Positions 15,035-23,433 of a stretch of 33,716 bases of DNA are shown piece by piece; the first letter of the stretch is position 1, and each line of letters begins with the position of its first letter. The translations under genes were made by a program, and so were the position numbers. The notes under the pieces were generated by a model, which was not told where the DNA came from, did no database searches, and was given only the letters and a program-made list of their open reading frames with translations. This DNA is from Acidobacteriota bacterium (lineage in GTDB: Bacteria > Acidobacteriota > Holophagae > Thermotomaculales > Thermotomaculaceae), in contig JALSOA010000003.1 in NCBI GenBank assembly GCA_026986725.1, forward strand, positions 1 through 33,716, given 5' to 3'.

Positions 15035-15529
15035 ATGGATTACGACATTGAAAGCATAGTAAAAGAGTACAGCGGCATGCTTTACAATCATATAAGGAGA
15101 ATGGTTGGAAACGACGAAGACAGCAAGGATATACTTCAGGAGGTTTTTATAAATGTTTTCAAAAAAATAGACACATTCAGAGAAGAGAGTTCTTTAAAAA
15201 CATGGCTTTTCAGGATAGCATCCAACAAAACCATTGATTTTTTAAGGAAAAGCAAGAGATTTAAGGCAGACGAGTTGCCTGAAGGTCTGAAAACTACTTC
15301 CAATCCATTAAAACACACAGAACAATCCTTAAAAAAAGAACTTGTACACAGGGCGCTTTTCCATTTGAGAGATGATGAAAGGGAAATTGTTGTAATGAAG
15401 GAATTAGACGGCTTTACATTCAGAGAAATCTCAGAGATAAAAGGGATCCCTGAAAACACTGTTAAAACCAGGCTATATACTTCATTGAAAAAATTAAGAA
15501 AAATTATTCTTGAAATAGAGGGAGGTTAA
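15035..15529 (+). CDS. ECF-family RNA polymerase sigma factor
   Basis: A 164-residue sigma-70 family protein with only regions 2 and 4, as in group 4 sigma factors. Region 2 contains DILQEVFINVFKKI and the -10-recognising LKTWLFRIASNKTIDFLR. A short linker of about 50 residues follows, then region 4 with DDEREIVVMKELDGF and the helix-turn-helix FREISEIKGIPENTVKTRL. ATG start after AGGAG at 15026-15030. One base separates its stop from the anti-sigma gene, the usual paired arrangement, so its activity is probably held off by that membrane protein until an envelope signal arrives. The likely regulon includes the divergent DUF4097 gene. Confidence 0.95.
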   Translation: MDYDIESIVKEYSGMLYNHIRRMVGNDEDSKDILQEVFINVFKKIDTFREESSLKTWLFRIASNKTIDFLRKSKRFKADELPEGLKTTSNPLKHTEQSLKKELVHRALFHLRDDEREIVVMKELDGFTFREISEIKGIPENTVKTRLYTSLKKLRKIILEIEGG

Positions 15530-15530
15530 A

Positions 15531-16016
15531 ATGAATTGCCTGAGCAGAGAACAATTGCTGGAACTCCTTTACAGAGAGGGAGACAACAATAACTTAAATC
15601 TGTACAAACAACACATTTTAGAATGCAAAGATTGTTTAAGGGATTTTCTTGAACTTGTTGAGGCAAGGGAATACTTAAAAGAAATTGAGAAAGAGAAGGA
15701 AAATCCTGTTGTTATTGTACTGGACAAAAAGAAAAGAAGTCCATGGCTAACAAAAGCAGGGTTGATCGCTGCAACCTTAATACTCGTTACAACAGTGATA
15801 TTTTCAGGTTATCAAATGAAAAGATTGCAACTTGCAGAAAAGAGAATTGCATACTCCAACAAAATCATTGAGAAAAAAATAGAAGAGGTTTCCCTAAAAA
15901 GTGAAAAGGCTGCAAAAGACAATTACCTGTTACTTCTTGGCCTTAAAAACTATGTTGACAGCGTTGTTTACAGAAAAAACGAAAACACAAGGAGAGTAAA
16001 TTATGAGAGGTTTTAA
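15531..16016 (+). CDS. Membrane anti-sigma factor with zinc-binding HxxxCxxC
   Basis: The 161-residue protein carries His28, Cys32 and Cys35 in QHILECKDC, the core of the zinc-containing anti-sigma fold, and one membrane helix at about 76-93. The rest (~70 residues) is a charged, heptad-like periplasmic segment. The cytoplasmic part would bind the ECF sigma factor encoded immediately upstream. A GGAGG ribosome site precedes the ATG. It overlaps the following secreted-protein gene by 14 bp, so all three are probably translated together. The periplasmic portion lacks a recognisable sensory domain. Confidence 0.88.
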   Translation: MNCLSREQLLELLYREGDNNNLNLYKQHILECKDCLRDFLELVEAREYLKEIEKEKENPVVIVLDKKKRSPWLTKAGLIAATLILVTTVIFSGYQMKRLQLAEKRIAYSNKIIEKKIEEVSLKSEKAAKDNYLLLLGLKNYVDSVVYRKNENTRRVNYERF

Positions 16017-16455
16017 ATACACCTTAATCGCATTGTGTATTGTTTTATTAAACTTCTCCGGTTTCGGACAGAATCTGTCCTCCATTGTGGAAGCAAGTTT
16101 AAGAAAACCCCTGAACCTTATAACAGGCCCGGCAACTCAGGTTGTTGACTTCTCAATTGAGGACAAAACCTACGTTGTGGTTATTGCGGATCTCTCATTC
16201 AACAAAACAGTTTCAAACCCATTCGGAAATAAAAACCGCAATAACAAAAGAACCTCAAAAAAAGAAATAGAACAGGCAATAAAAAACACTTTCAAAAGAC
16301 TGGAAAACACGCCTTATTCCAAAAGAAGGGTAATTTATCTGATCCTCTTTGATAAAGAATTGTTTGGAAGGGAAGAAAACAGAACCCTGAGAAGGTTTGT
16401 TTTCAAAGCAAAATTTAACAACGGAAGGCTTCAAAAAGTGGAATGTTTAAAATAG
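16003..16455 (+). CDS. Exported protein of unknown function in the sigma operon
   Basis: A 150-residue protein, not recognised. It has an N-terminal signal peptide (about 1-22, ending SGFG before QNLSS), a short beta-rich part (VVDFSIEDKTYVVVIADLSF), a basic Asn/Lys stretch, and a C-terminal part with VIYLILFDKELF. It begins inside the last codons of the anti-sigma gene, so it belongs to the sigma operon and may be a periplasmic partner in signal sensing, but this is only context. Its 3' end overlaps the convergent GspF-like gene by 9 bp. AGGAGAG precedes the ATG. Confidence 0.68.
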   Translation: MRGFKYTLIALCIVLLNFSGFGQNLSSIVEASLRKPLNLITGPATQVVDFSIEDKTYVVVIADLSFNKTVSNPFGNKNRNNKRTSKKEIEQAIKNTFKRLENTPYSKRRVIYLILFDKELFGREENRTLRRFVFKAKFNNGRLQKVECLK

Positions 16456-17259
16456 ATCCCCAAAGATTCTTGAAAAAGAGAAGGTTGCAAAAAGGTAAAT
16501 GGAATAAAAAACAATTATACCTGCACCAATAATGGCAAGGTAATAAAAAAAGGTTTCAAAAATCTTTAAATTCTTTCTGTACTCATTTTCAAGAATGGAA
16601 AGAACCTCATTAAGCCCATCCTCCAGTTTACCAGCATCTTCTGATTTTTTAAGGAAATCAAGGTACTCTCTCTTTAAAGAAAGCAGTTGATAAATATACC
16701 CGGCATCTTTGTTAAAAGAAAATCCAAGGGACTTCAACATTGATTTCAACTCTTCAAAAGAAAGACCTGCGCCATAACCTGACTTTAACAAAAAAACAGA
16801 AACATATCTCTCAAAGCCAGGATTTAAAAACATAAAAAGGATAAGGATCAAAAACAAAAAAGAGACAAGAAAAATAACAACCCTGTAAAAATTTCGAGGA
16901 ACAGGCGAATCAACATAATTAAAAAGAAGAAAGGCAAGGACAACACCAAGAAATAAAATGAAAAAAGATTTTATAAATACAGAGATAACCCTGGAGAAAA
17001 AATACTCCTTTATTGAATAGTACCGGGAAAGGTTTTCGCATACCCCCTCAAGATCCCCGGTTTTTTCTCCTATAGAAAGAAAAATAGACTCAACAACAGG
17101 GAAATTCGCTTTCTTTACCGCCTCATTCAGGGTCAAACCATCCTCTAAAAGAGATACAGCCCTCTTAAACCTTCCACCAGAAGACAAAAAAACATCTCTA
17201 ACAGATGACCCGGTTGAAAAGCCCCTTGAAAAAGCATGATAAAGTAAAGACTTACGCAT
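16447..17259 (-). CDS. Short GspF/PilC-like (T2SF domain) membrane protein
   Basis: The 270-residue protein resembles the platform proteins of type II secretion and type IV pili, but is much shorter than the ~400 residues of PilC. Residues ~1-80 match the first cytoplasmic T2SF domain, including SIGEKTGDLEGVCENLSRYY, equivalent to the GE(x)SGxL motif. Two membrane helices follow (about 86-110 and 122-146), then a degenerate second cytoplasmic domain (EDAGKLEDGLNEVLSILE) and a terminal helix (~240-262). The ATG lies only a few bases after the T run of the upstream terminator and no Shine-Dalgarno is visible. No pilin or ATPase gene adjoins it. Probably a divergent paralogue; role unknown. Confidence 0.7.
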   Translation of the reverse strand: MRKSLLYHAFSRGFSTGSSVRDVFLSSGGRFKRAVSLLEDGLTLNEAVKKANFPVVESIFLSIGEKTGDLEGVCENLSRYYSIKEYFFSRVISVFIKSFFILFLGVVLAFLLFNYVDSPVPRNFYRVVIFLVSFLFLILILFMFLNPGFERYVSVFLLKSGYGAGLSFEELKSMLKSLGFSFNKDAGYIYQLLSLKREYLDFLKKSEDAGKLEDGLNEVLSILENEYRKNLKIFETFFYYLAIIGAGIIVFYSIYLFATFSFSRIFGDLF

Positions 17260-17262
17260 AAT

Positions 17263-17288
17263 AAAAAAAGGGGGAGATTAACTCCCCC
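17263..17288 (-). terminator. Intrinsic terminator after the TonB-dependent receptor gene
   Basis: On the minus strand, a perfect 7-bp stem GGGGGAG / CTCCCCC (17282-17288 with 17270-17276) with a 5-nt loop is followed by seven T (17263-17269). It lies 17 bp downstream of the receptor stop codon and ends 3 bp before the next ATG. Confidence 0.9.
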
Positions 17289-17305
17289 TGAAATTTTAAG
17301 TCCAA

Positions 17306-20300
17306 TTAGAACTTATACTTGATACCGAACCTGATGTACCTTGGTGTCTGATAAGCCTCAGGCTGTCTGAAATGCTCATATACCTTCATACCAACTGAAT
17401 CCATGTAAGCAAGAAGGTCATCAAGGGTGTTGAACCTTCCGTCAATCCACTTGATCCATGCATCCCAGCTTCCACCGAAGTTAGCATTGATGTAATCCTG
17501 AGATGGTACATCATAAGTAATTCTCTGGTTAACAGCAGTTACAGCCTTCCAGTTAAATACATTGTAGATGTAGAAGTAACCTGTCAATGAACCATACTTA
17601 CCAATATCGTAAGTGTAAGAGAGGTTCAGGTCAAGAGACTGAACATTGTCAGTTCTTCCAAGACCAGGCGCAGCGTTCCTGATAAGCCTGAACTCTCCGT
17701 AGTAACCTGTGTAATCAGATGCAGGATCACCGTAAGCAGCAATTGGAGTACCGTTCATGAACGAATAGGTGAATCCAACATTAAGCCCGAAATCAAACTG
17801 ATAAAGACCATTTACCTTAACCTGCCATGGTCTGTCAAAAGGAAGCGGACCATTTGTGTTAACAAGGGTTGATGGTAAGTCGTATGCAGCTGTTAAGTTC
17901 GGGTCAACCTGTCTGTAGAAAGGAAGAACACCACCGATGTAATCACCCCAGAGGTCTGACCTGATTATAGATGCATCAACTGTCCAGCCATCAGCAAACT
18001 TTCTCTTGATCTTCAACTCGTAAGCCCTGTAATTCCTCTTTGGCTTTCTGAAACCTGTCTGATCAGCAGGGATGTAAACCTCGTTACCATTTTCATCATC
18101 ATAGATAATGTCTCTTCCAGGGTTGGCAATTATGTATGTGTTACCACCGTCAAAAGAAACATCCTCAATAATGTCGTTCAACTCTCTCCAGGTGAACTTG
18201 ATACCAACAGACCAGAGGTCATTGAGAAGGTAATCGTAACCAAAGATAAATTCGTCTGTTGACTGCCCGTTGATGTTCTTTGAAACTGGAGCAGGTGTGT
18301 AACCATAACTGTAAGCAAAAACAGGCTGATTCACATTGTAATCAAAGTTATAGTTTGCAGGGTTGAAATCCCAGAAATCAATTACACCGTCTCCGTTAAC
18401 ATCAGCATCGTTTGCAGGTAAGAACCACCAATCAAAGAACAGGATCTCCTGAGCGAATGATCTGTTGTTTATGTCCATTGGTATGTACTCATAGAATCTT
18501 CCCCAGTGAGCGTACAACTTGGAGGTTCCGTCACCAAAGATGTCCCAGGTGAACCCGATCCTTGGAGCATAAGCATCGTCAATGTCAAGAGCAGTGTATT
18601 CACCACCGTAAAGAGGGTGATTACCCTTGATCTTCTGCTCTTCCCACCTTAAACCATAGGAAAGCATGAAGTTGTCGGTGATCTGCCACTTATCCTGCAA
18701 GTAAAAAGCAGTGTACTCAGTCTTGGTCCTTGTTCTCAGGTAATCAAAAAGCTGGGTTGCCCTGTGGCCCAAAACATCAACCAATTCTCCGTTTGGATCA
18801 GCCATAGCAAACATTCTTCTTCTCATATAAACAGCATCAGGTGTTCCATCAGAATCAAAGTCATAGTATCTGTAAAATCTTACAACCTGACCACCGGAGT
18901 ACTTTCTTCCAGAATTAAACTTGTTGTTTTCGTAATCAATACCACCCTTGATATCGTGATTGCCAAGGAACCACTCGAGAGAAGCTTTGTACTCGTACCT
19001 CTTCATCTCGGTGTCTTCCATAAAACCAAGGCCACCCTTTTCAAGGATATTGTGGTACCAGTAAGACAGCTGACCGTTACCTTCATCAGTTAGAGGATGA
19101 TCCTTCCTTTCCTGATAATGGTAACCAACCTGAGCAGAAACAACAAAGTTCTCATTCAAAATACCATCGTACTTAACTGTCCAGTCTGTTCCACCGAGAG
19201 ATGTTTTACTATCCAGCGACTTTGGACCTCTTGCTGATCTGTAATAGTAATCTCTCGGGTCACCAAACATTGAAACAACAACTGTGTGGTTTTCATTTAT
19301 GTTGTATGTTAACTTTAATGACCAGTAATCCCTGTCAAGTTTTCTATTTACAACAGATTCGCCTCTGACTCTCATTGCGGTGGTAACAACATCGTCAACA
19401 CCATCGCCGTTTAAATCTTTTTGATTGTTTACTTTGTAGTAACGCTCATTAACAGATGGGTTGTAAGCAAGGAAGAACCACAGTTTATCCTTGATGATGT
19501 AACCACCAAGGGAGAAACCATAGTCATATTCTTTTGTTCCAAGGTAATTGGAGCCATACCATGGTTCTGGAGACTGTGCTGAGTAAGATGGGCTCCTCCA
19601 GTAGTAAAATACAGAACCGTGGAATTCGTTACCACCGGACTTTGTAATAACATTTACAACAGCACCGGTTGCTCTTCCAAATTCAGGCTCAAAACCTCCG
19701 GTCTTAACCTGTACCTCTTCAACAAAGTCAAAGTTAAGACCCTTACCCTGTGTACCGTTTTCAATATCAGTTGTATTCAAACCGTCAATAATGTAGTTTG
19801 ACTCGGTACCAGATGCACCGTTAACAATCATACCACCTGAAATATCAGTCCCTGTAACACCAGGTGTCAACTGAATAACAGAGAGGTAGTTTCTTGCAGT
19901 AGGCATCTGCTCAACATAGTCAGTTGAGTAGTTGGCACCTGTGGTTGTTGTTGTAACATCAATTAAAGGCTTCTCAGCAACAACCTCAATCTGCTCTGAA
20001 ACACCCTGCTCCTTTAACTGAGCATTAACTGTTGTTACAACATCAAGGTTAACCCTTACATTCTTCTTAACAGTTGCCTGGAACCCGGCAAGAGAATACT
20101 TCAATGTGTAAACACCAGGAGGTAAAAGAACCAGCCTGTACTTACCGTCGGCATTGGTTGTTGTTGTCTTCTGACCCTGCAAAGAGGGAGAAGTAGCAAC
20201 AACTGTAACTCCAGGCAATGGAGCACCAGTTGCGTCGGTAACCTTACCGACAATAGAACCGGTTGTACCTGCAAAGGTAAAACCAGCAAACAACATAAAA

Positions 20301-20326
20301 GTTAATACCAGAAGAAACTTTTTCAT
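17306..20326 (-). CDS. Oar-like TonB-dependent outer-membrane receptor/transporter
   Basis: The start is the ATG at 20324-20326, preceded by GGAGG (20334-20338) and opening a signal peptide MKKFLLVLTFMLFAGFTFAG; an upstream in-frame codon is disfavoured. The 1006-residue protein has a carboxypeptidase-regulatory-like domain (about 22-105, GSIVGKVTDATGAPLPGVTV), a plug domain (about 110-230, IDGLNTTDIENG, GRATGAVVNVITKSGGNEFHG) and a long beta-barrel ending in YIRFGIKYKF, with a terminal Phe as outer-membrane proteins need. This Oar/SusC-like type is abundant in Acidobacteriota. Substrate unknown. Three Asp/Asn/Gly-rich calcium-loop-like inserts (DLNGDGVDD, DFDSDGTPD, DVNGDGVID) lie in probable surface loops. 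It has its own promoter and terminator. Confidence 0.93.
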   Translation of the reverse strand: MKKFLLVLTFMLFAGFTFAGTTGSIVGKVTDATGAPLPGVTVVATSPSLQGQKTTTTNADGKYRLVLLPPGVYTLKYSLAGFQATVKKNVRVNLDVVTTVNAQLKEQGVSEQIEVVAEKPLIDVTTTTTGANYSTDYVEQMPTARNYLSVIQLTPGVTGTDISGGMIVNGASGTESNYIIDGLNTTDIENGTQGKGLNFDFVEEVQVKTGGFEPEFGRATGAVVNVITKSGGNEFHGSVFYYWRSPSYSAQSPEPWYGSNYLGTKEYDYGFSLGGYIIKDKLWFFLAYNPSVNERYYKVNNQKDLNGDGVDDVVTTAMRVRGESVVNRKLDRDYWSLKLTYNINENHTVVVSMFGDPRDYYYRSARGPKSLDSKTSLGGTDWTVKYDGILNENFVVSAQVGYHYQERKDHPLTDEGNGQLSYWYHNILEKGGLGFMEDTEMKRYEYKASLEWFLGNHDIKGGIDYENNKFNSGRKYSGGQVVRFYRYYDFDSDGTPDAVYMRRRMFAMADPNGELVDVLGHRATQLFDYLRTRTKTEYTAFYLQDKWQITDNFMLSYGLRWEEQKIKGNHPLYGGEYTALDIDDAYAPRIGFTWDIFGDGTSKLYAHWGRFYEYIPMDINNRSFAQEILFFDWWFLPANDADVNGDGVIDFWDFNPANYNFDYNVNQPVFAYSYGYTPAPVSKNINGQSTDEFIFGYDYLLNDLWSVGIKFTWRELNDIIEDVSFDGGNTYIIANPGRDIIYDDENGNEVYIPADQTGFRKPKRNYRAYELKIKRKFADGWTVDASIIRSDLWGDYIGGVLPFYRQVDPNLTAAYDLPSTLVNTNGPLPFDRPWQVKVNGLYQFDFGLNVGFTYSFMNGTPIAAYGDPASDYTGYYGEFRLIRNAAPGLGRTDNVQSLDLNLSYTYDIGKYGSLTGYFYIYNVFNWKAVTAVNQRITYDVPSQDYINANFGGSWDAWIKWIDGRFNTLDDLLAYMDSVGMKVYEHFRQPEAYQTPRYIRFGIKYKF

Positions 20327-20454
20327 ACGACAGCCTCCGTCCAAATTATTTGGTTTTTATAACAAAACCCCTCAATACTTTACTTTATTTAACTTTGCTT
20401 CTGGAATTTTTCCCCTCTCACCCCCTTTCAAATTTTTGACCTTACACAACGATA
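20327..20454 (-). other. 128-nt 5' untranslated region of the receptor gene
   Basis: The stretch between the predicted start (~20454) and the ATG is purine-rich on the minus strand, with a G-rich part (GGGGGTGAGAGGGG) and a small A-T-rich hairpin GGTTTT-GTTATA-AAAACC near 20349-20366, just upstream of the GGAGG. I recognise no riboswitch; a long leader on an outer-membrane protein gene could still be regulatory. Confidence 0.35.
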
Positions 20455-20460
20455 TTTAAA

Positions 20461-20489
20461 TATTTACATAAAAAACAAGTATTTGTCAA
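20461..20489 (-). promoter_or_regulatory. Sigma-70-type promoter of the TonB-dependent receptor gene
   Basis: Minus-strand TTGACA (20484-20489) with a 17-bp spacer to TAAATA (20461-20466). It begins 8 bp after the stop codon of the TPR gene, so the receptor can be transcribed separately from it. Confidence 0.68.
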
Positions 20490-20497
20490 TAAAAAAG

Positions 20498-21385
20498 TTA
20501 CTTTTTTGAACTTTTAGCCTCTTTTACTTTTTTAAATTGCTCAAGTCTTTTTTTCACCTCTGGGGCCAGTTTATCATCTGGATAATCCTTTAAAAACAGG
20601 GAGCAGATTTCAATTCCCTTGTCAAGGTTTGCCGTTTCCTTGCATGCATTTATCATATACGAGTAAGCATCCTTTTTATACTTTGAATTGTTCTTAATCA
20701 ATTTTTCAAAAAGAGGCATAGCCTTTTTATACTCTTTAAACTCATTGCAGTACATTGAAGCAAGTATAAAGTCAATGTCTTCATTATCCACACCGTTTGC
20801 TATGGCCTTTTCAAAGATGTTTCTTGCTTTATGGTAATTTTTCATCGCAATAAAAATCTTTCCAAGGTTTAGATAAGCATAGGTGTAATCAGGCTTGTAC
20901 TCCATTATCTTTTGGTAGATCTCCTCAGCCTTTTTCATATTTCCCATCTGAAAATACTGAATTGCAAGCTGCTCCATTCTTCCTATTTCAACCTTTGAGG
21001 CATTTTTGCCCTTCATCTTTAAGATTTCAAGCCCGTACTTTTCCATATCGGCTTTATTCTTATTGTATGCGGCAAGTTCATACATCAATTCCATTGTTTC
21101 CGGATTATTCTTATTCAAATTGTAAGCCTTTGTGGCATACTGCTGGCATTTGTCAATCTGCCTTGTTTTTGCATACACCTTTGCAAGCAAAAGATATGCA
21201 TCAGCAAAATTCGGGTCTTTATCAATAGCCTTTAACAACTTTGACTCAGCCTTTCCGAATTTACCATCTTTGTAGTATTTAACCGCTTTATCGTAATACT
21301 TCTGCGCTTTTCTGTTAGTGCTCCCTGCAAACGTGACACTTACCCCAAGCAGTACAACAATAACCAAAAAAAGAAATTTTCTCAT
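20498..21385 (-). CDS. Exported tetratricopeptide-repeat protein
   Basis: A 295-residue protein with a signal peptide (about 1-20, ending VTFAG) and at least six TPR-like helix pairs, for example AQKYYDKAVKYYKDGKFGKAE, ADAYLLLAKVYAKT, EIYQKIMEYKPDYTYAYLNLGK and ARNIFEKAIANG, ending in a Lys-rich tail. TPRs are protein-protein scaffolds; in the periplasm such proteins often assist envelope assembly or pili. GGAGG is present upstream of the ATG. It lies between the biotin carrier gene and the receptor gene on the same strand. No partner can be named. Confidence 0.88.
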   Translation of the reverse strand: MRKFLFLVIVVLLGVSVTFAGSTNRKAQKYYDKAVKYYKDGKFGKAESKLLKAIDKDPNFADAYLLLAKVYAKTRQIDKCQQYATKAYNLNKNNPETMELMYELAAYNKNKADMEKYGLEILKMKGKNASKVEIGRMEQLAIQYFQMGNMKKAEEIYQKIMEYKPDYTYAYLNLGKIFIAMKNYHKARNIFEKAIANGVDNEDIDFILASMYCNEFKEYKKAMPLFEKLIKNNSKYKKDAYSYMINACKETANLDKGIEICSLFLKDYPDDKLAPEVKKRLEQFKKVKEAKSSKK

Positions 21386-21418
21386 TTTTTTAATCCTCCT
21401 GCCTTTGATTACTGAAAC

Positions 21419-21424
21419 ATTTTA
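21419..21424 (-). promoter_or_regulatory. Possible extended -10 element for the TPR gene
   Basis: Minus-strand TGA-TAAAAT, 33 bp upstream of the TPR ATG, in the short gap after the biotin carrier gene. The -35 region is poor, so confidence is low and readthrough from the carboxylase operon is an alternative. Confidence 0.33.
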
Positions 21425-21439
21425 TCATATTTTAAAATT

Positions 21440-21937
21440 TCATACACTTTTTTCAATTTCAACCATTACCTCGCCTGCCCCAACGGTTTGTCCTTCATTT
21501 ATATTCAATTTCTTTATTACACCTTTAAATGGTGCTTTAACCTCAACCTGCAATTTCATCGATTCCATTAAAACAAGCACCTGGTTCTCCTCAACTTCAC
21601 TCCCTTCTTTTACAAACACTTTTAAAATCTTACCTGGCATGGGGGGTTCAATCCTGCCACCAGAATTTCCGATTTCCCCTTTCCCTGCCTCCTCTTCAAT
21701 GGTTTTTTTGTGAACCATGAAAACGCTGCCATTTAAGTGAATGTGAAGGTTCTGCTCATTGTCATAAGCAAAAAAAACAGGTATCAATACCCCTCTCTTT
21801 TTTACAAAAACCATTCCGTTTTGCTCAACAACCTCAATCTCAATTTCCCTTTCGTTTGCAAAGCCTTTTAACACCCCTTCTTTCCTGTTTACCTTTTCAA
21901 GTGTAATCTCTCTCCCATTTACAATATATTTTGCCAT
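21440..21937 (-). CDS. Biotin carboxyl carrier protein of an acyl-CoA carboxylase
   Basis: The ATG at 21935-21937 is preferred over an in-frame GTG two codons earlier because GGGAG lies five bases before it. The 165-residue protein ends in a biotinyl domain (about 95-163: PPMPGKILKVFVKEG, then LMESMKLQ with the biotin-accepting Lys128 and VKAPFKGVIKKL). The usual AMKM/AMKL is ESMKL here. The first ~90 residues resemble the linker/BT region that follows the biotin carboxylase domain in fused alpha subunits. It starts 14 bp after the carboxylase stop and together they match a fused alpha subunit in length (493 + 165). Confidence 0.9.
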   Translation of the reverse strand: MAKYIVNGREITLEKVNRKEGVLKGFANEREIEIEVVEQNGMVFVKKRGVLIPVFFAYDNEQNLHIHLNGSVFMVHKKTIEEEAGKGEIGNSGGRIEPPMPGKILKVFVKEGSEVEENQVLVLMESMKLQVEVKAPFKGVIKKLNINEGQTVGAGEVMVEIEKSV

Positions 21938-21951
21938 ACTCACTCCCTGAT

Positions 21952-23433
21952 CTAAGGTAACCAGCCTGTAATATCAGGATATTCAGGCTCAGTTTCACAA
22001 TTTAAAGGAGACTTCTCCCCAGTATACTTTAATTGAGAGGAAAGCAGGGCTATCTCCTCAGATGAAAACAGCGGATTCTCTTTCCCTTTAAAAAGGAAAT
22101 CCTGATACTTTTCTATAAAACCGGTATCAACATCACCTTTTAAGAAAGACACATGCTCAATCACCCTCTTTAAAAAAGCAAGGTTTGTTTTTACTCCAAG
22201 AACGATAAATTCATCAAGCACCCTCTTAGCCTTTTCAATACAGTCCTCCCTGTTTGAGTCAAAAACAATTACCTTTGCAATCATAGGGTCAAAGTCGGGA
22301 AATATCTCGTAACCCTCTTTTACGGCAGACTCAACCCTTACCCCGGGTATTTTCGGCTCAACATACCTTAAAATCCTTCCTGGAGAGGGCATAAAGTTGT
22401 TTTCAGGGTCTTCCGCATAAATCCTGAACTCAATTGCATGACCGTTTGGCTTTATTTTATCCTGAGGTACAGTTACAACAAGACCCATTGCCTCCTGTAT
22501 CTGCCACTTTACAAGGTCAACCCCATAAACCATCTCGGTTACAGGATGTTCAACCTGAATCCTTGTGTTCATCTCAAGAAAATAAAAATTTCTGTCCGAA
22601 TCAACAATAAACTCAACCGTTCCTGCCCCAACATAGGAAACAGTGTCAGCAAGTGAGCAGGCAGCCTCCCCCATTCTCCTTCTCATATCCTCATCAACTA
22701 TTGGAGAGGGGCTTTCCTCAATAATCTTTTGATGCCTTCTTTGAATTGTGCACTCCCTCTCCCCAAGGTAAACCGTTCTTCCACCCGGGAAAGAGAACAC
22801 CTGAATTTCAATATGCCGAGGGTTTTTTATGTACTTTTCAACAAAAATATCCTCTGATGCAAAATACTGCTTGCTTTCAGACCTTGCAATTCTTATGTTT
22901 TCAAAGAGTTCGTCTTCGTTTTCAACCCTTCTCATACCCTTGCCGCCACCACCTAACGATGCCTTGATAAGCACAGGGAGACCAACAGCCCTTGCCCTGT
23001 CAAGAATCTGTTTTTCATTTAACCCTTTCAATGAAAAACCAGGCACAGGCGATACACCGCACTTTTCCGCTATCACCCTCGCTGTTTCCTTGTGTCCCAT
23101 CAATTCAATTGAGTTTGCGGGGGGGCCAATAAAAACAATACCGCTTTGTTCACAAAGCCTTGCAAAATCTGCATTTTCAGCAAGGAATCCGTAGCCAGGG
23201 TGAATTGCCTGACATTTGTTTTCTTTTGCAATTTCAATAAGTCTCTCACCGTTTAAAAATATTCCGTCTTCAACCTTTAACAAAATTGCATAGGGGTAAA
23301 TGTCAAAGGTTTGCTCAAACTCCCTCTCAACAATGGGGATTACCGGGGTGATATTTAAATCTCTCAAAGCATGGTATATTCTTTTTGCAATCTCCCCCCT
23401 GTTTGCAATCAAAACCCTCTCAAACTTACTCAA
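21952..23433 (-). CDS. Biotin carboxylase subunit of an acyl-CoA carboxylase (TTG start)
   Basis: This ATP-grasp enzyme carboxylates the biotin of the carrier protein with bicarbonate and ATP. The TTG at 23431-23433, six bases after GGAGG (23440-23444), begins MSKFERVLIANRGEIA, the standard biotin carboxylase N-terminus; the open frame continues 48 codons upstream through the hydratase gene but that is a shadow. Visible: HPGYGFLAEN (about 78-87), glycine-rich GGGGKGM (161-167), and EMNTRIQVEHP (287-297). Length is 493 residues, longer than AccC (~450) because of a C-terminal tail. The hydratase/AtuA context suggests 3-methylcrotonyl-CoA, geranyl-CoA or a related substrate rather than acetyl-CoA. 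It overlaps the hydratase gene by 8 bp. Confidence 0.92.
   Translation of the reverse strand: MSKFERVLIANRGEIAKRIYHALRDLNITPVIPIVEREFEQTFDIYPYAILLKVEDGIFLNGERLIEIAKENKCQAIHPGYGFLAENADFARLCEQSGIVFIGPPANSIELMGHKETARVIAEKCGVSPVPGFSLKGLNEKQILDRARAVGLPVLIKASLGGGGKGMRRVENEDELFENIRIARSESKQYFASEDIFVEKYIKNPRHIEIQVFSFPGGRTVYLGERECTIQRRHQKIIEESPSPIVDEDMRRRMGEAACSLADTVSYVGAGTVEFIVDSDRNFYFLEMNTRIQVEHPVTEMVYGVDLVKWQIQEAMGLVVTVPQDKIKPNGHAIEFRIYAEDPENNFMPSPGRILRYVEPKIPGVRVESAVKEGYEIFPDFDPMIAKVIVFDSNREDCIEKAKRVLDEFIVLGVKTNLAFLKRVIEHVSFLKGDVDTGFIEKYQDFLFKGKENPLFSSEEIALLSSQLKYTGEKSPLNCETEPEYPDITGWLP

Noticed and set aside
20327-20454. Riboswitch in the receptor gene's long leader (for example cobalamin)
   Set aside because: No B12-box or other conserved aptamer core is recognisable; only a small A-T-rich hairpin and a G-rich stretch are present.
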